A stretch of 64,000 nt of DNA, from contig CAWFQH010000003.1 in NCBI GenBank assembly GCA_963817945.1, positions 1-64,000 of the forward strand. Direction: 5' to 3'. The translations under genes and the position numbers were made by a program. This document shows, piece after piece, positions 34,931-44,152 of this stretch; the stretch's first letter is position 1, and the number at the start of each line of letters is the position of its first letter. The notes under the pieces are model-generated. The model did not search any database, was not told where the DNA came from, and saw only the letters and a list, made by a program, of their open reading frames with translations. This DNA is from VRUE01 sp963817945. Lineage in GTDB: Bacteria > Actinomycetota > Thermoleophilia > Solirubrobacterales > 70-9.

Positions 34931-37179
34931 TGCCCGCCGGCGCGGACGCGGGAGTGGAGGGCAATCCACCTCTGACTCCTTTGCCGTCCACGGAAGCAGA
35001 GCAGCCGGCGGCGTACGAGGTACTCGGCCTCACCGAGGCCGAGTACCTCCTCATCTGCGAGAAGCTCGGTCGCGAGCCGAACGACGTCGAGCTGGCGATG
35101 TTCAGCCTGCTCTGGTCCGAGCACTGCGCCTACAAGCACTCGCGCAAACTGCTGCGGCGGCTGCCGACCGAAGGCGAGCGGGTGGTGATGGGCCCGGGCG
35201 AGAACGCTGGCGCGGTCGACGTCGGTTCCGGTCACGCGGTCGCCTTCAAGGTCGAGTCGCACAACCACCCGAGTGCGGTCGAACCCTTCGAGGGGGCGGC
35301 GACGGGCGTCGGCGGCATCCTCCGCGACGTCTTCGCGCTCGGCGCCCGCCCGATCGCGATCCTCGACTCACTGCGCTTCGGCGAGCTCGACTCAGAGCGC
35401 TCGCGCTACCTGCTCGACGGCGCCGTGCGCGGGATCGGCCACTACGGCAACTCGATCGGCGTGCCGACGGTTGGCGGCGAGATCTACTTCGAGGCGCCCT
35501 ACGAGCACAACTGCCTCGTCAACGCGATGTGCGTCGGACTGGCGCGGACCGACGAGATGGTGCGCGCGGCCGCCGCCGGGGTCGGCAACGCAGTCGTCCT
35601 GATGGGCGCCTCGACCGGGCGCGACGGGATTGGCGGCGCCTCGGTACTGGCCTCGGCCGAGCTCGGCGAGGGCGACGAGGCGAAGCGCCCGACCGTGCAG
35701 ATCGGCGACCCCTTCGAGGAGTCGAAGCTGCTCGAGTGCTGCCTGGAGCTGCTGGCGAAGGGGCTGCTGGTCTCGCTGCAGGACCTCGGCGCCGCCGGGC
35801 TCACTTCCTCGGCCGGCGAGATGGCCTCGGCCGGTGGTGTCGGCATCGACCTCGACGTGGCACGGGTGCCGCTGCGCGAGGCCGACATGGAGCCTTTCGA
35901 GATCATGGTCTCCGAGTCGCAGGAGCGGATGCTGGCCGTGGTCGAGCCCGCGAAGGTCGACGAGGTGCTGGCCGTCTGCGCGAAATGGCAGACCGGCTCG
36001 GCCGAGATCGGCGTCGTCACCGACAGCGGCCTGATCCGGGTGCTGCGCGGCGGCGAGGTGGTGGGGGAGATGCCGGTCGAGGCGCTGGTCGATGGCTGTC
36101 CGCTGTACGACCTCGAGCCGGCCGAGCCCGAGGGGTGGATCTACGGCAACCGGGTGACGCTCGACCCAGGCGCCTCCGTCGAGGAGACGCTGCTCGCGCT
36201 TCTCGCCTCGCCCAGCATCGCCTCCAAGCGCTGGGCTTTCGAGCAGTACGACTCGATCGTCGGCTCGCGGACGGCGCGACGGCCGGAGTCGGCCGACGCC
36301 GCGGTACTGGCCCTCCCCGAGGCCGGCAACGCGATCGCCGTCTCGATCGACGGCAACGGCCGCAGGGTCGCCTGCGACCCCTACGCCGGCACGGTCGAGG
36401 CGGTGCTGGAGTGCGCCCAAAACCTCGCCTGCGTCGGCGCCGAGCCGCTTGGCCTCACCAATTGCCTCAACTTCGGCAACCCCGAGAAGCCGGCGCCGGC
36501 CTGGCAGCTCGACCGCGCCGTCAGCGGTCTCGCCGACGCCTGCGAGGTGCTCGGCGTCCCCGTCGTCGGCGGCAACGTCTCCCTCTACAACGAGGGCCCG
36601 GAAGGCCCGATCTACCCGACCCCGGTCGTCGGCATGGTCGGCGAGCTGCCCGATTCCTCGGGAGCGATAGGCAGTGCCTTCGTGCAGGACGGCGACGCGA
36701 TCGGCGTCATTGGTCCCTTCAAGCCCTCGCTCGCCGGTTCGGAGCTGGCGAAGCTGCGCGGCAAGCTGGGGCCGGGTCTGCCCGAGCCCGACGTAGCCAC
36801 GGTCGCCGCTGCTTGCGCCGCGGTCCGCGAGGCGGTCCGCGCCGGCAAGCTCTCCTCCGCCCACGACGTCAGCGACGGCGGCCTCGCCGTCGCCCTGGCC
36901 GAGTCAGCGATCGGCGCCGGTCTCGGCTGCCGGGTCGACCTCGCCCCCCTGCTCGAGCGCGGCCTCTCGCCGCAGGAGGCGCTGTTCGGCGAAGCCCCGG
37001 GTGGCTTCCTCGTCAGCGGTGAGCGGGAGGCGCTCGAATCGCTCGGGGCGCTCACGATCGGAGAAGTTTGCGCCCGCGACGTCGAGATCGCCGCCGGGGA
37101 GGGCAGTTTCCAGGTGACCATCGAGGCAGCCCGGAGCGCCTGGCGCTCGCTGGGGCATGCGCTCGACGCGCCGCACTGA
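34930..37179 (+). CDS. purL: FGAM synthase subunit PurL (small type)
   Basis: This protein of about 749 residues is the synthetase subunit of the PurSQL complex, converting FGAR to FGAM with ATP. LFSLLWSEHCAYKHSRKLL-like sequence at about residues 60-75, FKVESHNHPSAVEPFEGAATGVGGILRDV and the later HDVSDGGLAVALAES are family hallmarks of two repeated AIR-synthase-like halves. ATG at 34930 overlaps the purQ stop (TGATG); a GTG three bases earlier is possible. Length fits the small bacterial PurL, in line with separate PurS and PurQ. Confidence 0.97.
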   Translation: MPAGADAGVEGNPPLTPLPSTEAEQPAAYEVLGLTEAEYLLICEKLGREPNDVELAMFSLLWSEHCAYKHSRKLLRRLPTEGERVVMGPGENAGAVDVGSGHAVAFKVESHNHPSAVEPFEGAATGVGGILRDVFALGARPIAILDSLRFGELDSERSRYLLDGAVRGIGHYGNSIGVPTVGGEIYFEAPYEHNCLVNAMCVGLARTDEMVRAAAAGVGNAVVLMGASTGRDGIGGASVLASAELGEGDEAKRPTVQIGDPFEESKLLECCLELLAKGLLVSLQDLGAAGLTSSAGEMASAGGVGIDLDVARVPLREADMEPFEIMVSESQERMLAVVEPAKVDEVLAVCAKWQTGSAEIGVVTDSGLIRVLRGGEVVGEMPVEALVDGCPLYDLEPAEPEGWIYGNRVTLDPGASVEETLLALLASPSIASKRWAFEQYDSIVGSRTARRPESADAAVLALPEAGNAIAVSIDGNGRRVACDPYAGTVEAVLECAQNLACVGAEPLGLTNCLNFGNPEKPAPAWQLDRAVSGLADACEVLGVPVVGGNVSLYNEGPEGPIYPTPVVGMVGELPDSSGAIGSAFVQDGDAIGVIGPFKPSLAGSELAKLRGKLGPGLPEPDVATVAAACAAVREAVRAGKLSSAHDVSDGGLAVALAESAIGAGLGCRVDLAPLLERGLSPQEALFGEAPGGFLVSGEREALESLGALTIGEVCARDVEIAAGEGSFQVTIEAARSAWRSLGHALDAPH

Positions 37180-37248
37180 TTCCGCTTCACGATGCGGATT
37201 CCGAATATGCTCCCCGCCCTTCCCCCTGCCGACGACCCTGGGAGACGC

Positions 37249-38223
37249 ATGAGACCAAAGTTCACCTGCCTTGCCGTAGCCGCCCTTGTCGCCCTCGCCG
37301 TATTCGGGCCGACCGGCGCCTCGGCGGCGACCGAATTCGGTGACAACTGCGTGGCCAACGAAGCCACCGAAAGCATCCCTCTGACGCTGTTTGCACTTTC
37401 GGCAATCGGAAACCCGTTGCCGCTCACGGCTCCGAGCGCCGGTGTGATCACCAAATGGAAATCCAGCCTCATCCCGGTCCCGGTCACGGTTCCGCAGACC
37501 CTCAAGGTCCTGCGTCAGACCGGCCCCAACACCGTTCAAGTCATCGGCGAATCGTCCGGGAACATCGTCGGCGGGCTGAACACCTTCGACACGAGGATCC
37601 CAGTACAGGCCGGCGACCACCTCGGCCTCTTCGGATCCAGCGCAATCGGCACCCTTATCTGCGAATTGCCGGGCGTGAACTCGCTCGGTATCTACGAAGG
37701 TGGCGGCAGCGTTGGCCAGACCCTTCTCTTCACCCCGTTCAACAGTGAACTGAGGATCCCCGTAGCCGCGATCCTGGAGCCCGATGTCGACAACGACGGC
37801 TTCGGCGACGAGACCCAGGACCAGTGCCCGCAGCTGGCGGCCATCCAGACCGCCTGCCCGGTGGTGACCGTGGACGCTAGGGGCAGCGCAAAAAGAGGCT
37901 CGGCGACGATTCTCATCACCACCACCTCCCAGGCGCCGGTGACCGTCTCGGGCTCGGTCAAATTGGGCAAAGGCAAAACCGCCAAACTGAACGGTGGCAC
38001 GCAGGTGGTCGTGCCCGGCACTATCTCTCGCTTCACCCTGTTCTTCCCGAAAAACCTGAGGGAAAGGCTGAAAACCCTGAGCCGCAAAGGCTCGCTGAAA
38101 CTGAGCATCCTCGCCAGCGCGACCGATCTCATCGGCCGCATCAGCACCGACAACCTCAACCTGAAACTCAAAGGCCAGAAAAAACCACAGCGCAAAAAAG
38201 CCAAAGCCAAAGCCAAAGGCTAG
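37249..38223 (+). CDS. Secreted protein with calcium-binding-type repeat, paralogue 1
   Basis: This protein of about 324 residues starts with a signal peptide (FTCLAVAALVALAVFGPTGASA). A beta-rich domain with ITKWKSSLIP and LNTFDTRIPVQAGDHLGLF follows, then one thrombospondin type 3-like motif DVDNDGFGDETQDQCP, then a beta domain and a very basic tail (KKPQRKKAKAKAKG). I cannot name a function. It is paralogous to 43015-44013, and the two flank the sugar ABC transporter. The basic tail could hold it to the acidic cell surface. The ATG at 37249 is chosen because it begins the signal peptide. A strong terminator follows. Confidence 0.7.
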   Translation: MRPKFTCLAVAALVALAVFGPTGASAATEFGDNCVANEATESIPLTLFALSAIGNPLPLTAPSAGVITKWKSSLIPVPVTVPQTLKVLRQTGPNTVQVIGESSGNIVGGLNTFDTRIPVQAGDHLGLFGSSAIGTLICELPGVNSLGIYEGGGSVGQTLLFTPFNSELRIPVAAILEPDVDNDGFGDETQDQCPQLAAIQTACPVVTVDARGSAKRGSATILITTTSQAPVTVSGSVKLGKGKTAKLNGGTQVVVPGTISRFTLFFPKNLRERLKTLSRKGSLKLSILASATDLIGRISTDNLNLKLKGQKKPQRKKAKAKAKG

Positions 38224-38229
38224 GCGCAT

Positions 38230-38261
38230 AGAAGGCCCGGGCGGATCCGCCCGGGCCTTCT
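38230..38261. terminator. Strong bidirectional terminator
   Basis: A perfect 32-base palindrome (AGAAGGCCCGGGCGGA and its complement) lies between the convergent ends of the secreted-protein gene and the small membrane-protein gene. On the plus strand it is followed by TGTTT. Confidence 0.85.
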
Positions 38262-38263
38262 GT

Positions 38264-38506
38264 TTAGAACGGCATCTTCGAGCGCGCCCGCTGGCCGGTC
38301 GAGTGGCTCTTGTCGGCTGCCCGGCGTGATTTGCCGAAAGATTTGCTGAAGAGGCGACCGAGCGGTCCCGGCGCCTTGCTGCCGGCTCGCTGTCCCATCG
38401 AGAACCCCTTGTCGGTGCCCCGCCGCGCGTGATTCGAGAGTCGCGGCAGCAAGAACCCCAGCACCAACAGCAGTACGCATATCCCGATTACGGCGGCGAT
38501 CAACAC
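38264..38506 (-). CDS. Small single-span membrane protein
   Basis: This 80-residue protein begins VLIAAVIGICVLLLVLGFLLPRL, one transmembrane helix at the very N-terminus. A basic cytoplasmic tail follows with two similar blocks (KGFSMGQRAGSKAPG and DKSHSTGQRARSKMPF). The GTG at 38506 is chosen because a GGAGGAGGAG sequence lies just upstream and the helix begins at once. No known family comes to mind. It converges with the secreted paralogue 1 and diverges from the transporter operon. Confidence 0.65.
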   Translation of the reverse strand: MLIAAVIGICVLLLVLGFLLPRLSNHARRGTDKGFSMGQRAGSKAPGPLGRLFSKSFGKSRRAADKSHSTGQRARSKMPF

Positions 38507-38606
38507 TGTCTCCTCCTCCGTTGGCTTTGCCCTGGCGCCACGGTTACCCGGCAACGCCCCGCTGTTTAAACGTCGCTCGATCCGGGCATTCCGATCGGTG
38601 CACCCC

Positions 38607-38664
38607 CCCCGTGCGCCGGCAGCGGCAGCGCAGTGCTGGCGTCGCGGGCCGGAAGGAGGAGGAC
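38607..38664 (+). promoter_or_regulatory. Leader of the sugar-transporter operon
   Basis: The only clear signal in this intergenic leader is a strong ribosome-binding run GGAAGGAGGAGG (from 38650) placed just before the TTG at 38665, which decides that start. Confidence 0.5.
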
Positions 38665-39948
38665 TTGACATCGAGAGTGGCGCCCGCGCTCCTGGCCTCT
38701 TTGGCGGCGGCGGCGGCCCTGGCGCTTATTGCCCTCGCGGGGTGTGGCGACGACTCCGAAGGCGCAGCGACGCCGACCTTGAGCTGGTTCGTCGCGATCC
38801 AGCCCGGCGGCACGATCGAGAAAGTCGCCGAAACGTGCTCGAAACAGTCCGGAGGCCGCTACGAGGTCGAGCCGGAGTTCCTCCCCACCGACGCCAGCCA
38901 GCAGCGCGAGCAGCTCGTCCGCCGGCTCGGGGCCGAGGACCCCTCGATCGACGTGATCGGGATGGACGTGATCTGGACCGGCGAGTTCGCCAACGCCGGC
39001 TGGGTCGAGGAGTGGACTGGGCCGTTGAAGAAACAGGTCACCGAAAAAGTCTTCCCCAACGTGATCGAGACCGCTTCGTTCGAGGGGAAGCTGTACGCGG
39101 CGCCGTTCAACACCAACACCCAGCTGCTCTGGTACCGCAAAGACCTGGTGAAACAGCCACCAGGGACCTGGAGCGAGATGATCGACCAGGCCGAAAAACT
39201 GGGCCGGGGCAACGCCGGCACGATCCAGGTGCAGGCGAACCGCTACGAGGGATTCATGGTCCTCGCTAACGCGCTGATCGAAAGCGCCGGCACGCCGCTC
39301 CTCGCCGGCCCGGAGAGCGTCGAGCTCGCCGAGGGCCCGACGACGCGCGCGCTCCAGGTCCTGGGCCGCTTCGCCAACTCCTCGGCAGCGCCGCCGAGCC
39401 TCTCGACCTCCGACGAGGACTCGGCCCGGCTCGCCTTCGAGGCCGGCGAATCGGCCTTCATGACCAACTACACCTTCGCCTTCGCCAGCGCCGAAGCCGA
39501 AGCGCCGGACATCGCAAAAAAAATGGGCTATGCGCGCTTCCCACGCGTCGACGCCAGCCGGCCGAGCAAACCGCCGCTCGGCGGCTTCAACCTCGCTGTC
39601 AGCACCTTCTCCGAGCACAAGGACGTCGCCTTCGACGCGACCGCATGCCTCGCCGGGCGCGCCAGCCAGTTGACCGCGGTAGAGCTCGACGGGCTGCCGC
39701 CGTCGCGCTCCGACCTCTACACCGACAAAGTCGTGACCGGCGCCTACCCCGGCTTCGCGCCGCTGGTCAAGGAATCGATCGAAGGGTCCGGTCCACGGCC
39801 GACCACTCCCGCCTACCAGGACGTGACGCTGGCAGTGCAGCGCTCGCTGCACCCGCCTGACAAGATCGACCCCGCCGACGCCGAATCGGTCTACGACGAG
39901 CTGCGGGAGAAACTCGAAGACGCGGTCAAGCGGGAAGGGCTGCTCTGA
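38665..39948 (+). CDS. Sugar ABC transporter substrate-binding lipoprotein (LpqY-like)
   Basis: This protein of about 427 residues binds a sugar outside the membrane for import. The signal sequence ends in a lipobox LALAGC-like site (LIALAGCGDD), so it is lipid-anchored. The family 1 extracellular solute-binding fold is visible: FLPTDASQQREQLVRRL, DVIGMDVIWTGEFANAGWVEEW, APFNTNTQLLWYRKDL and GGFNLAVSTFSEHKD. Cluster layout with two permeases and an MsmK/SugC-type ATPase resembles mycobacterial LpqY-SugABC, which imports trehalose; the sugar here is inferred only. TTG start with GGAGGAGG upstream. Its stop overlaps the first permease gene. Confidence 0.88.
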   Translation: MTSRVAPALLASLAAAAALALIALAGCGDDSEGAATPTLSWFVAIQPGGTIEKVAETCSKQSGGRYEVEPEFLPTDASQQREQLVRRLGAEDPSIDVIGMDVIWTGEFANAGWVEEWTGPLKKQVTEKVFPNVIETASFEGKLYAAPFNTNTQLLWYRKDLVKQPPGTWSEMIDQAEKLGRGNAGTIQVQANRYEGFMVLANALIESAGTPLLAGPESVELAEGPTTRALQVLGRFANSSAAPPSLSTSDEDSARLAFEAGESAFMTNYTFAFASAEAEAPDIAKKMGYARFPRVDASRPSKPPLGGFNLAVSTFSEHKDVAFDATACLAGRASQLTAVELDGLPPSRSDLYTDKVVTGAYPGFAPLVKESIEGSGPRPTTPAYQDVTLAVQRSLHPPDKIDPADAESVYDELREKLEDAVKREGLL

Positions 39949-40865
39949 TGGAGGCGCACGCCGCCCGACATCCGGCACCGGTCAGCGAGCGCACCCGCTC
40001 CGAGCGTCGCCTCGCATGGCTGCTCTGCGCGCCGGCCGTGATCGCGATGCTGGCTGTCACCGCCTACCCGATCGTCTACGCGATCGTCCTATCGGTCCAG
40101 CAGATCGACCTGCGCTTCCCCGACGAGGGCGGCTTCGTCGGTCTCGACAACTACTGGTCGGTGCTCAGCTCGGACCTCTGGTGGACCGACCTCTTCAACA
40201 CCGTCTTCCTCACCGTCGTCACCGTCGCCATCGAGCTGGTGCTGGGGATGATCATCGCCCTCGTCATGTACCGGGCGATCTTCGGCCGTGGCGTCGTCCG
40301 CACCGCCGTCCTCATCCCCTACGGGATCATCACCGTGGTCGCGGCCTTCTCCTGGCAGTTCGCCTTCTCCCCCGACAGCGGCTTCGTCAACAACCTGCCG
40401 CTGATTGCCGACGACATGGACTGGTTCGGCGGCCGCTTCAGCTCCTTCGCGGTGATCATCATGGCCGAGGTCTGGAAGACGACGCCCTTCATGGCGTTGT
40501 TGCTTCTGGCCGGGCTGGTGACGATCGACAGCCAGCTCTACGAGGCCGCAAAGGTCGACGGCGCCAGCGCCTGGCAGCGCTTCACCCGCATCACCTTGCC
40601 GCTGATGAAGCCGGCGATCCTGGTTGCGCTGCTCTTCCGCACTCTCGACGCCTTCCGCGTCTTCGACACGATCTTCATCATGACTGCCGGTGCCCAGGAC
40701 ACCGAATCGGTCTCGATCCTCGGCTTCAACCAGCTGATCTCACGGCTCAACCTCGGCCTCGGCTCCGCCGTCTCGGTACTGATCTTCATCTGCGTGCTGG
40801 CGATCGCCTTCCTATACGTGCGGGTGCTGGGGACCAGAGTCGAGGAAGGAAGGCCGGTGAAGTAA
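39948..40865 (+). CDS. Sugar ABC transporter permease 1 (SugA-like)
   Basis: This 305-residue membrane protein has six hydrophobic helices starting at LAWLLCAPAVIAMLAVTAYPIVYAI. The EAA loop that contacts the ATPase reads EAAKVDGASAWQRFTRITLPLMKP at about residues 199-222. It corresponds to MalF/SugA-type permeases of the carbohydrate uptake group 1. ATG shares a base with the stop of the binding-protein gene, and the next permease begins directly after its stop. No defects are seen. Confidence 0.93.
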   Translation: MEAHAARHPAPVSERTRSERRLAWLLCAPAVIAMLAVTAYPIVYAIVLSVQQIDLRFPDEGGFVGLDNYWSVLSSDLWWTDLFNTVFLTVVTVAIELVLGMIIALVMYRAIFGRGVVRTAVLIPYGIITVVAAFSWQFAFSPDSGFVNNLPLIADDMDWFGGRFSSFAVIIMAEVWKTTPFMALLLLAGLVTIDSQLYEAAKVDGASAWQRFTRITLPLMKPAILVALLFRTLDAFRVFDTIFIMTAGAQDTESVSILGFNQLISRLNLGLGSAVSVLIFICVLAIAFLYVRVLGTRVEEGRPVK

Positions 40866-41708
40866 ATGGAGCGAGGAAGTCGCGAGTACGCCCTCTGGAG
40901 CATCGGCATCGCGGTGGTGCTGCTCTTCGCCCTGATCCCAGTGCTGTGGCTGATCTCTGTCTCGCTGAAGCCGCCGGAAGCGATCACGGACAGAAGCTTC
41001 ATCCCGACCGAGTTCTCGCTCGACAACTACAAGAGCCTGTTCGAAGGCGGGATCGACGACAGTCCCTTCATCAAACCGCTGATCAACTCGATCCTGATCG
41101 CCCTCTCGACCACGGTGATCTCGATCGTCCTCGCCTCCTTCGCCGCCTACGCGATCGCCCGGCTCGAATTCCCCGGCAAGCGGGTGATCCTCGCCGGCGC
41201 CCTGGCGATCGCGATGTTCCCGCCGATCTCCACCGTCGGTCCCCTGTTCGACATGTGGCGGGCACTCGGCATCTACGACACCTATCCCGGGCTGATCATC
41301 CCCTACCTGACCTTCTCGCTGCCGCTGGCGATCTACGCTCTCGTTGCCTTCTTCCGCGAGATCCCCTGGGAGCTGGAGCAGGCGGCTCAAGTCGACGGCG
41401 CCACCCCCTTCCAGGCTTTCCGCAAAATCATCGTGCCCCTCGCCGCCCCGGGGATGTTCACGGCGGCGATCCTCGTTTTCATCTTCGCCTGGAACGACTT
41501 CCTCTTCGCGATCTCGCTCACCTCCTCGGACGCCTCGCGCACGGTGCCGGCTGCTCTTGCCTTCTTCACCGGCGAGTCGTCCTTCACCGAGCCGACCGGC
41601 AGCATCGCCGCCGCCGCGGTGGTGGTGACGGTGCCGATCATCGTCTTCGTCCTCTTCTTCCAGCGACGGATCGTCTCCGGCCTCACCGCCGGGGCGGTCA
41701 AGGGATAA
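40866..41708 (+). CDS. Sugar ABC transporter permease 2 (SugB-like)
   Basis: This 280-residue membrane protein is the second channel subunit. The start YALWSIGIAVVLLFALIPVLWLISVSLKPPEA is typical of MalG/SugB proteins, and the EAA loop reads EQAAQVDGATPFQAFRKIIVPLAAP. Six hydrophobic helices are visible. It starts immediately after the permease 1 stop codon and is followed 11 bases downstream by the ATPase gene, so the four genes form one operon. Confidence 0.93.
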   Translation: MERGSREYALWSIGIAVVLLFALIPVLWLISVSLKPPEAITDRSFIPTEFSLDNYKSLFEGGIDDSPFIKPLINSILIALSTTVISIVLASFAAYAIARLEFPGKRVILAGALAIAMFPPISTVGPLFDMWRALGIYDTYPGLIIPYLTFSLPLAIYALVAFFREIPWELEQAAQVDGATPFQAFRKIIVPLAAPGMFTAAILVFIFAWNDFLFAISLTSSDASRTVPAALAFFTGESSFTEPTGSIAAAAVVVTVPIIVFVLFFQRRIVSGLTAGAVKG

Positions 41709-41719
41709 AGGAGCCCGCC

Positions 41720-42901
41720 ATGGCAGAGATAACCCTCGACGGAGTCACCAAAGCTTTCGCAGACGGGACGGAGGCGGTGAAGGACATGGACCTCGAGGTC
41801 GGCGACGGCGAGTTCATGATCCTCGTTGGCCCCTCCGGCTGCGGCAAGTCGACCGCACTGCGGATGATCGCCGGGCTGGAGGACATCACCGACGGCGAGG
41901 TGAAGATCGGCGGCGAGGTCGTCAACGGGCGGGCGCCCAAGGACCGCGATGTCGCGATGGTCTTCCAGAACTACGCGCTCTACCCGCACATGACCGTGCG
42001 CGAGAACATGGGCTTTGCGTTGAAGCTGGCCGGCGTCGAGGGGGCCGAGATCGACCGCAAGGTCGAGGAGGCGGCGAAGACCCTCGACCTCACCCAGCAC
42101 CTCGACCGCCGCCCGGCCAACCTCTCCGGCGGCCAGCGCCAGCGGGTCGCGATGGGACGGGCGATCGTCCGCGACCCAAAGGCCTTCCTGATGGACGAGC
42201 CGCTGTCGAATTTGGACGCGAAGCTGCGGGTTCAGATGCGGACCGAGGTGGCGAAGCTGCAGTCGCGGCTGGAGACGACGACGGTCTACGTCACCCACGA
42301 CCAGACCGAGGCGATGACGCTCGGCGACCGGGTGGCGGTGATGCGGGCCGGCGTCCTGCAGCAGGTTGGCACCCCGGCCGAACTGTACGAAGAGCCGCGC
42401 AACCTCTTCGTCGCCGGCTTCATCGGCTCGCCGGCGATGAACTTCATGCCGGCCGAGGTTGAAGGGACTCGGGTGAAGCTGCCGATCGGCGAGGCGGAGC
42501 TGGGTGAGGGGGTCGGCGTCGGCCGCGACGGCTCGGTAATCGCCGGCTTGCGCCCGGAGCGCTTCGAGGACGCCGCGCTTGTCGGCGACCTCAGCGAGGA
42601 GCGGGGAATCCTCTTCGAGGCGGAGATCGACCTGGTCGAGTCGCTGGGCTCAGACCTCTACGCCTACTTCCACGTCCAGGCCGAAGGCATCGAGTCCGAC
42701 CAGCTCGCCGACGTCGTGGCCGACAGCCTCGAGGAGACCGGCGTCACCGACGTCCGCGAGGGCGAACAGCGGATGGTCGCCCGCCTCGACCCCGCCAGCA
42801 AGATCAAGCGCCGCGACACGGCGAAGCTCTGGGCGGACACCTCGAAGCTCCATCTCTTCGACCCCGAGAGCGGCGAGAGCCTGACGCAGAGCGACAAATA
42901 G
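41720..42901 (+). CDS. Sugar ABC transporter ATPase (UgpC/MsmK/SugC type)
   Basis: This 393-residue ATPase powers the transporter. Walker A is GPSGCGKST, the Q loop VFQNYALYPHMTVREN, the ABC signature LSGGQRQRVAMGRA, Walker B FLMDEPLSNLDA, and the switch His is in VTHDQTEAM. A C-terminal TOBE-type regulatory region from about residue 240 (IGSPAMNFMPAEV, VIAGLRPE) is typical of shared carbohydrate ATPases. ATG at 41720 has AAAGGAG upstream. A much longer open frame reaches back over both permease genes, but it is non-coding there. Confidence 0.95.
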   Translation: MAEITLDGVTKAFADGTEAVKDMDLEVGDGEFMILVGPSGCGKSTALRMIAGLEDITDGEVKIGGEVVNGRAPKDRDVAMVFQNYALYPHMTVRENMGFALKLAGVEGAEIDRKVEEAAKTLDLTQHLDRRPANLSGGQRQRVAMGRAIVRDPKAFLMDEPLSNLDAKLRVQMRTEVAKLQSRLETTTVYVTHDQTEAMTLGDRVAVMRAGVLQQVGTPAELYEEPRNLFVAGFIGSPAMNFMPAEVEGTRVKLPIGEAELGEGVGVGRDGSVIAGLRPERFEDAALVGDLSEERGILFEAEIDLVESLGSDLYAYFHVQAEGIESDQLADVVADSLEETGVTDVREGEQRMVARLDPASKIKRRDTAKLWADTSKLHLFDPESGESLTQSDK

Positions 42902-43014
42902 GAATCGACGACGTCCGCCACCAGCCAATAGGCTGGAGCCCGAAAAGGCAAAAGCTTTAATGCGGCGGGTCGACTGGCGCGAATGCTCGGACCGCCTTGG
43001 ATCAAGGAGTGGAT

Positions 43015-44013
43015 ATGCGAAAGCGGTTCGGATTGATTGCGGCGGTCGCCGCGGCGGCCTCGCTGATTGGCGCTTCAAGCGCGGTGGCAGCAACCGAGGT
43101 CGGCAGCGACTGCCAGGCGACCAACGGTGCCCCCGGCTACACGTTCGTCCAGTTGAGCAGAGTGTCGGGTGGCTCGCTGCCGCTCGCAGCCCCCTCCGCC
43201 GGAGTGGTCACGAAGTGGAAGGTCAACTCGGCGGTCGAAGCCACGGTGGGCCAGAAGCTGCAGATCCTTCGCCCGACCGGCAATCCGGACGAGTTCCGGA
43301 CGATCGCCGAGAGCCTTCCCGGCACGGTCTCCAAAGGCCTGAATTCCTTCGACACGCGGATCTCGATCCAGGCAGGCGATCGGCCGGCCGTTGCGGACGG
43401 GCCTGGCGGGGGCATCCCGGCCCCTCTTTATTGCGAAGGCGTTGCCGGGGACCAGATGGGGGCGCTGACGCCGCCATCCACGGTTGGATCGACCAATACG
43501 TACCCGGCCGCAGCCAACTTGATCGCCGCCATCTCGGTCGTCGTCGAGCCCGATGTTGACAACGACGGCTTCGGCGATGAGACGCAGGACAAATGCCCCC
43601 AGAGCGCGGCCGTGCAGGTGGAGTGCCCGCCGATCACGCTGACGACCACCGGCATCGCCCGGAACGGGTTGGCCCAAATCCTCGTCGGCGCCAGCTCCGC
43701 GGCCTCGGTGAGCGTGTCGGGCACCGTCAACGTGCCGAAAAAACGCAAAAAAACCAAAGCGGGCAAATCGGCCGTGATCAGGATCAACGGCGGGACTCAG
43801 CTGCTCGCCCCGGGCGTGATCGCCACCTTCACGCTGATACTGCCGCAGAGGGTCAAAGCCGCGTTGCGGGCACTGCCCCGTAAACGCTTCCTCATCCTGA
43901 CGGCTACGGCGTCAGCCACCGACGTGGCCGGACGACCAAGCTCGAGCTCGGTGAAAGTGAAACTGCGCGGCACGAAGCCGATCCCCAAAGGGAAAGCCAA
44001 AGGCCAACGCTGA
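43015..44013 (+). CDS. Secreted protein with calcium-binding-type repeat, paralogue 2
   Basis: This protein of about 332 residues has a signal peptide (RFGLIAAVAAAASLIGASSAVA) and the same domain order as paralogue 1 at 37249-38223: TEVGSDCQATN, LPLAAPSAGVVTKWKV, LNSFDTRISIQAGD, then VVEPDVDNDGFGDETQDKCP and a beta domain with basic tail (PKGKAKGQR). The thrombospondin type 3-like motif is almost identical between the two. Function is unknown. The ATG at 43015 follows AAGGAG at good spacing. It lies just downstream of the transporter operon and ends at a strong hairpin. Confidence 0.7.
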   Translation: MRKRFGLIAAVAAAASLIGASSAVAATEVGSDCQATNGAPGYTFVQLSRVSGGSLPLAAPSAGVVTKWKVNSAVEATVGQKLQILRPTGNPDEFRTIAESLPGTVSKGLNSFDTRISIQAGDRPAVADGPGGGIPAPLYCEGVAGDQMGALTPPSTVGSTNTYPAAANLIAAISVVVEPDVDNDGFGDETQDKCPQSAAVQVECPPITLTTTGIARNGLAQILVGASSAASVSVSGTVNVPKKRKKTKAGKSAVIRINGGTQLLAPGVIATFTLILPQRVKAALRALPRKRFLILTATASATDVAGRPSSSSVKVKLRGTKPIPKGKAKGQR

Positions 44014-44016
44014 ACC

Positions 44017-44055
44017 GACGGGGGAGGCCGGCCGTTGCGGTCGGCCTCCCCCGTC
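44017..44055 (+). terminator. Terminator after secreted paralogue 2
   Basis: GACGGGGGAGGCCG pairs exactly with CGGCCTCCCCCGTC around an 11-base loop, four bases after the stop codon. The 14-bp GC stem is strong, though only short T stretches follow. Confidence 0.8.
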
Positions 44056-44152
44056 CATCCAAGCGCCCTGCCCGACGGGCCTGCCTAGTACTCTGCGGGG
44101 GTAGGCAGACCGCCTGCGCGTCTCGTCCTTCAAACCGAGGAAGCACGCGCCT

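Noticed and set aside
35392..36864. 490-codon antisense frame opposite purL
   Set aside because: It mirrors the codon pattern of purL and shows no recognisable domain.
40016..41719. Long open frame reaching from the first permease gene into the ATPase gene on the plus strand
   Set aside because: Upstream of 41720 it is the wrong frame of two clear permease genes and reads as Arg/Pro-rich nonsense. Only the part from the ATG at 41720 is a real protein.
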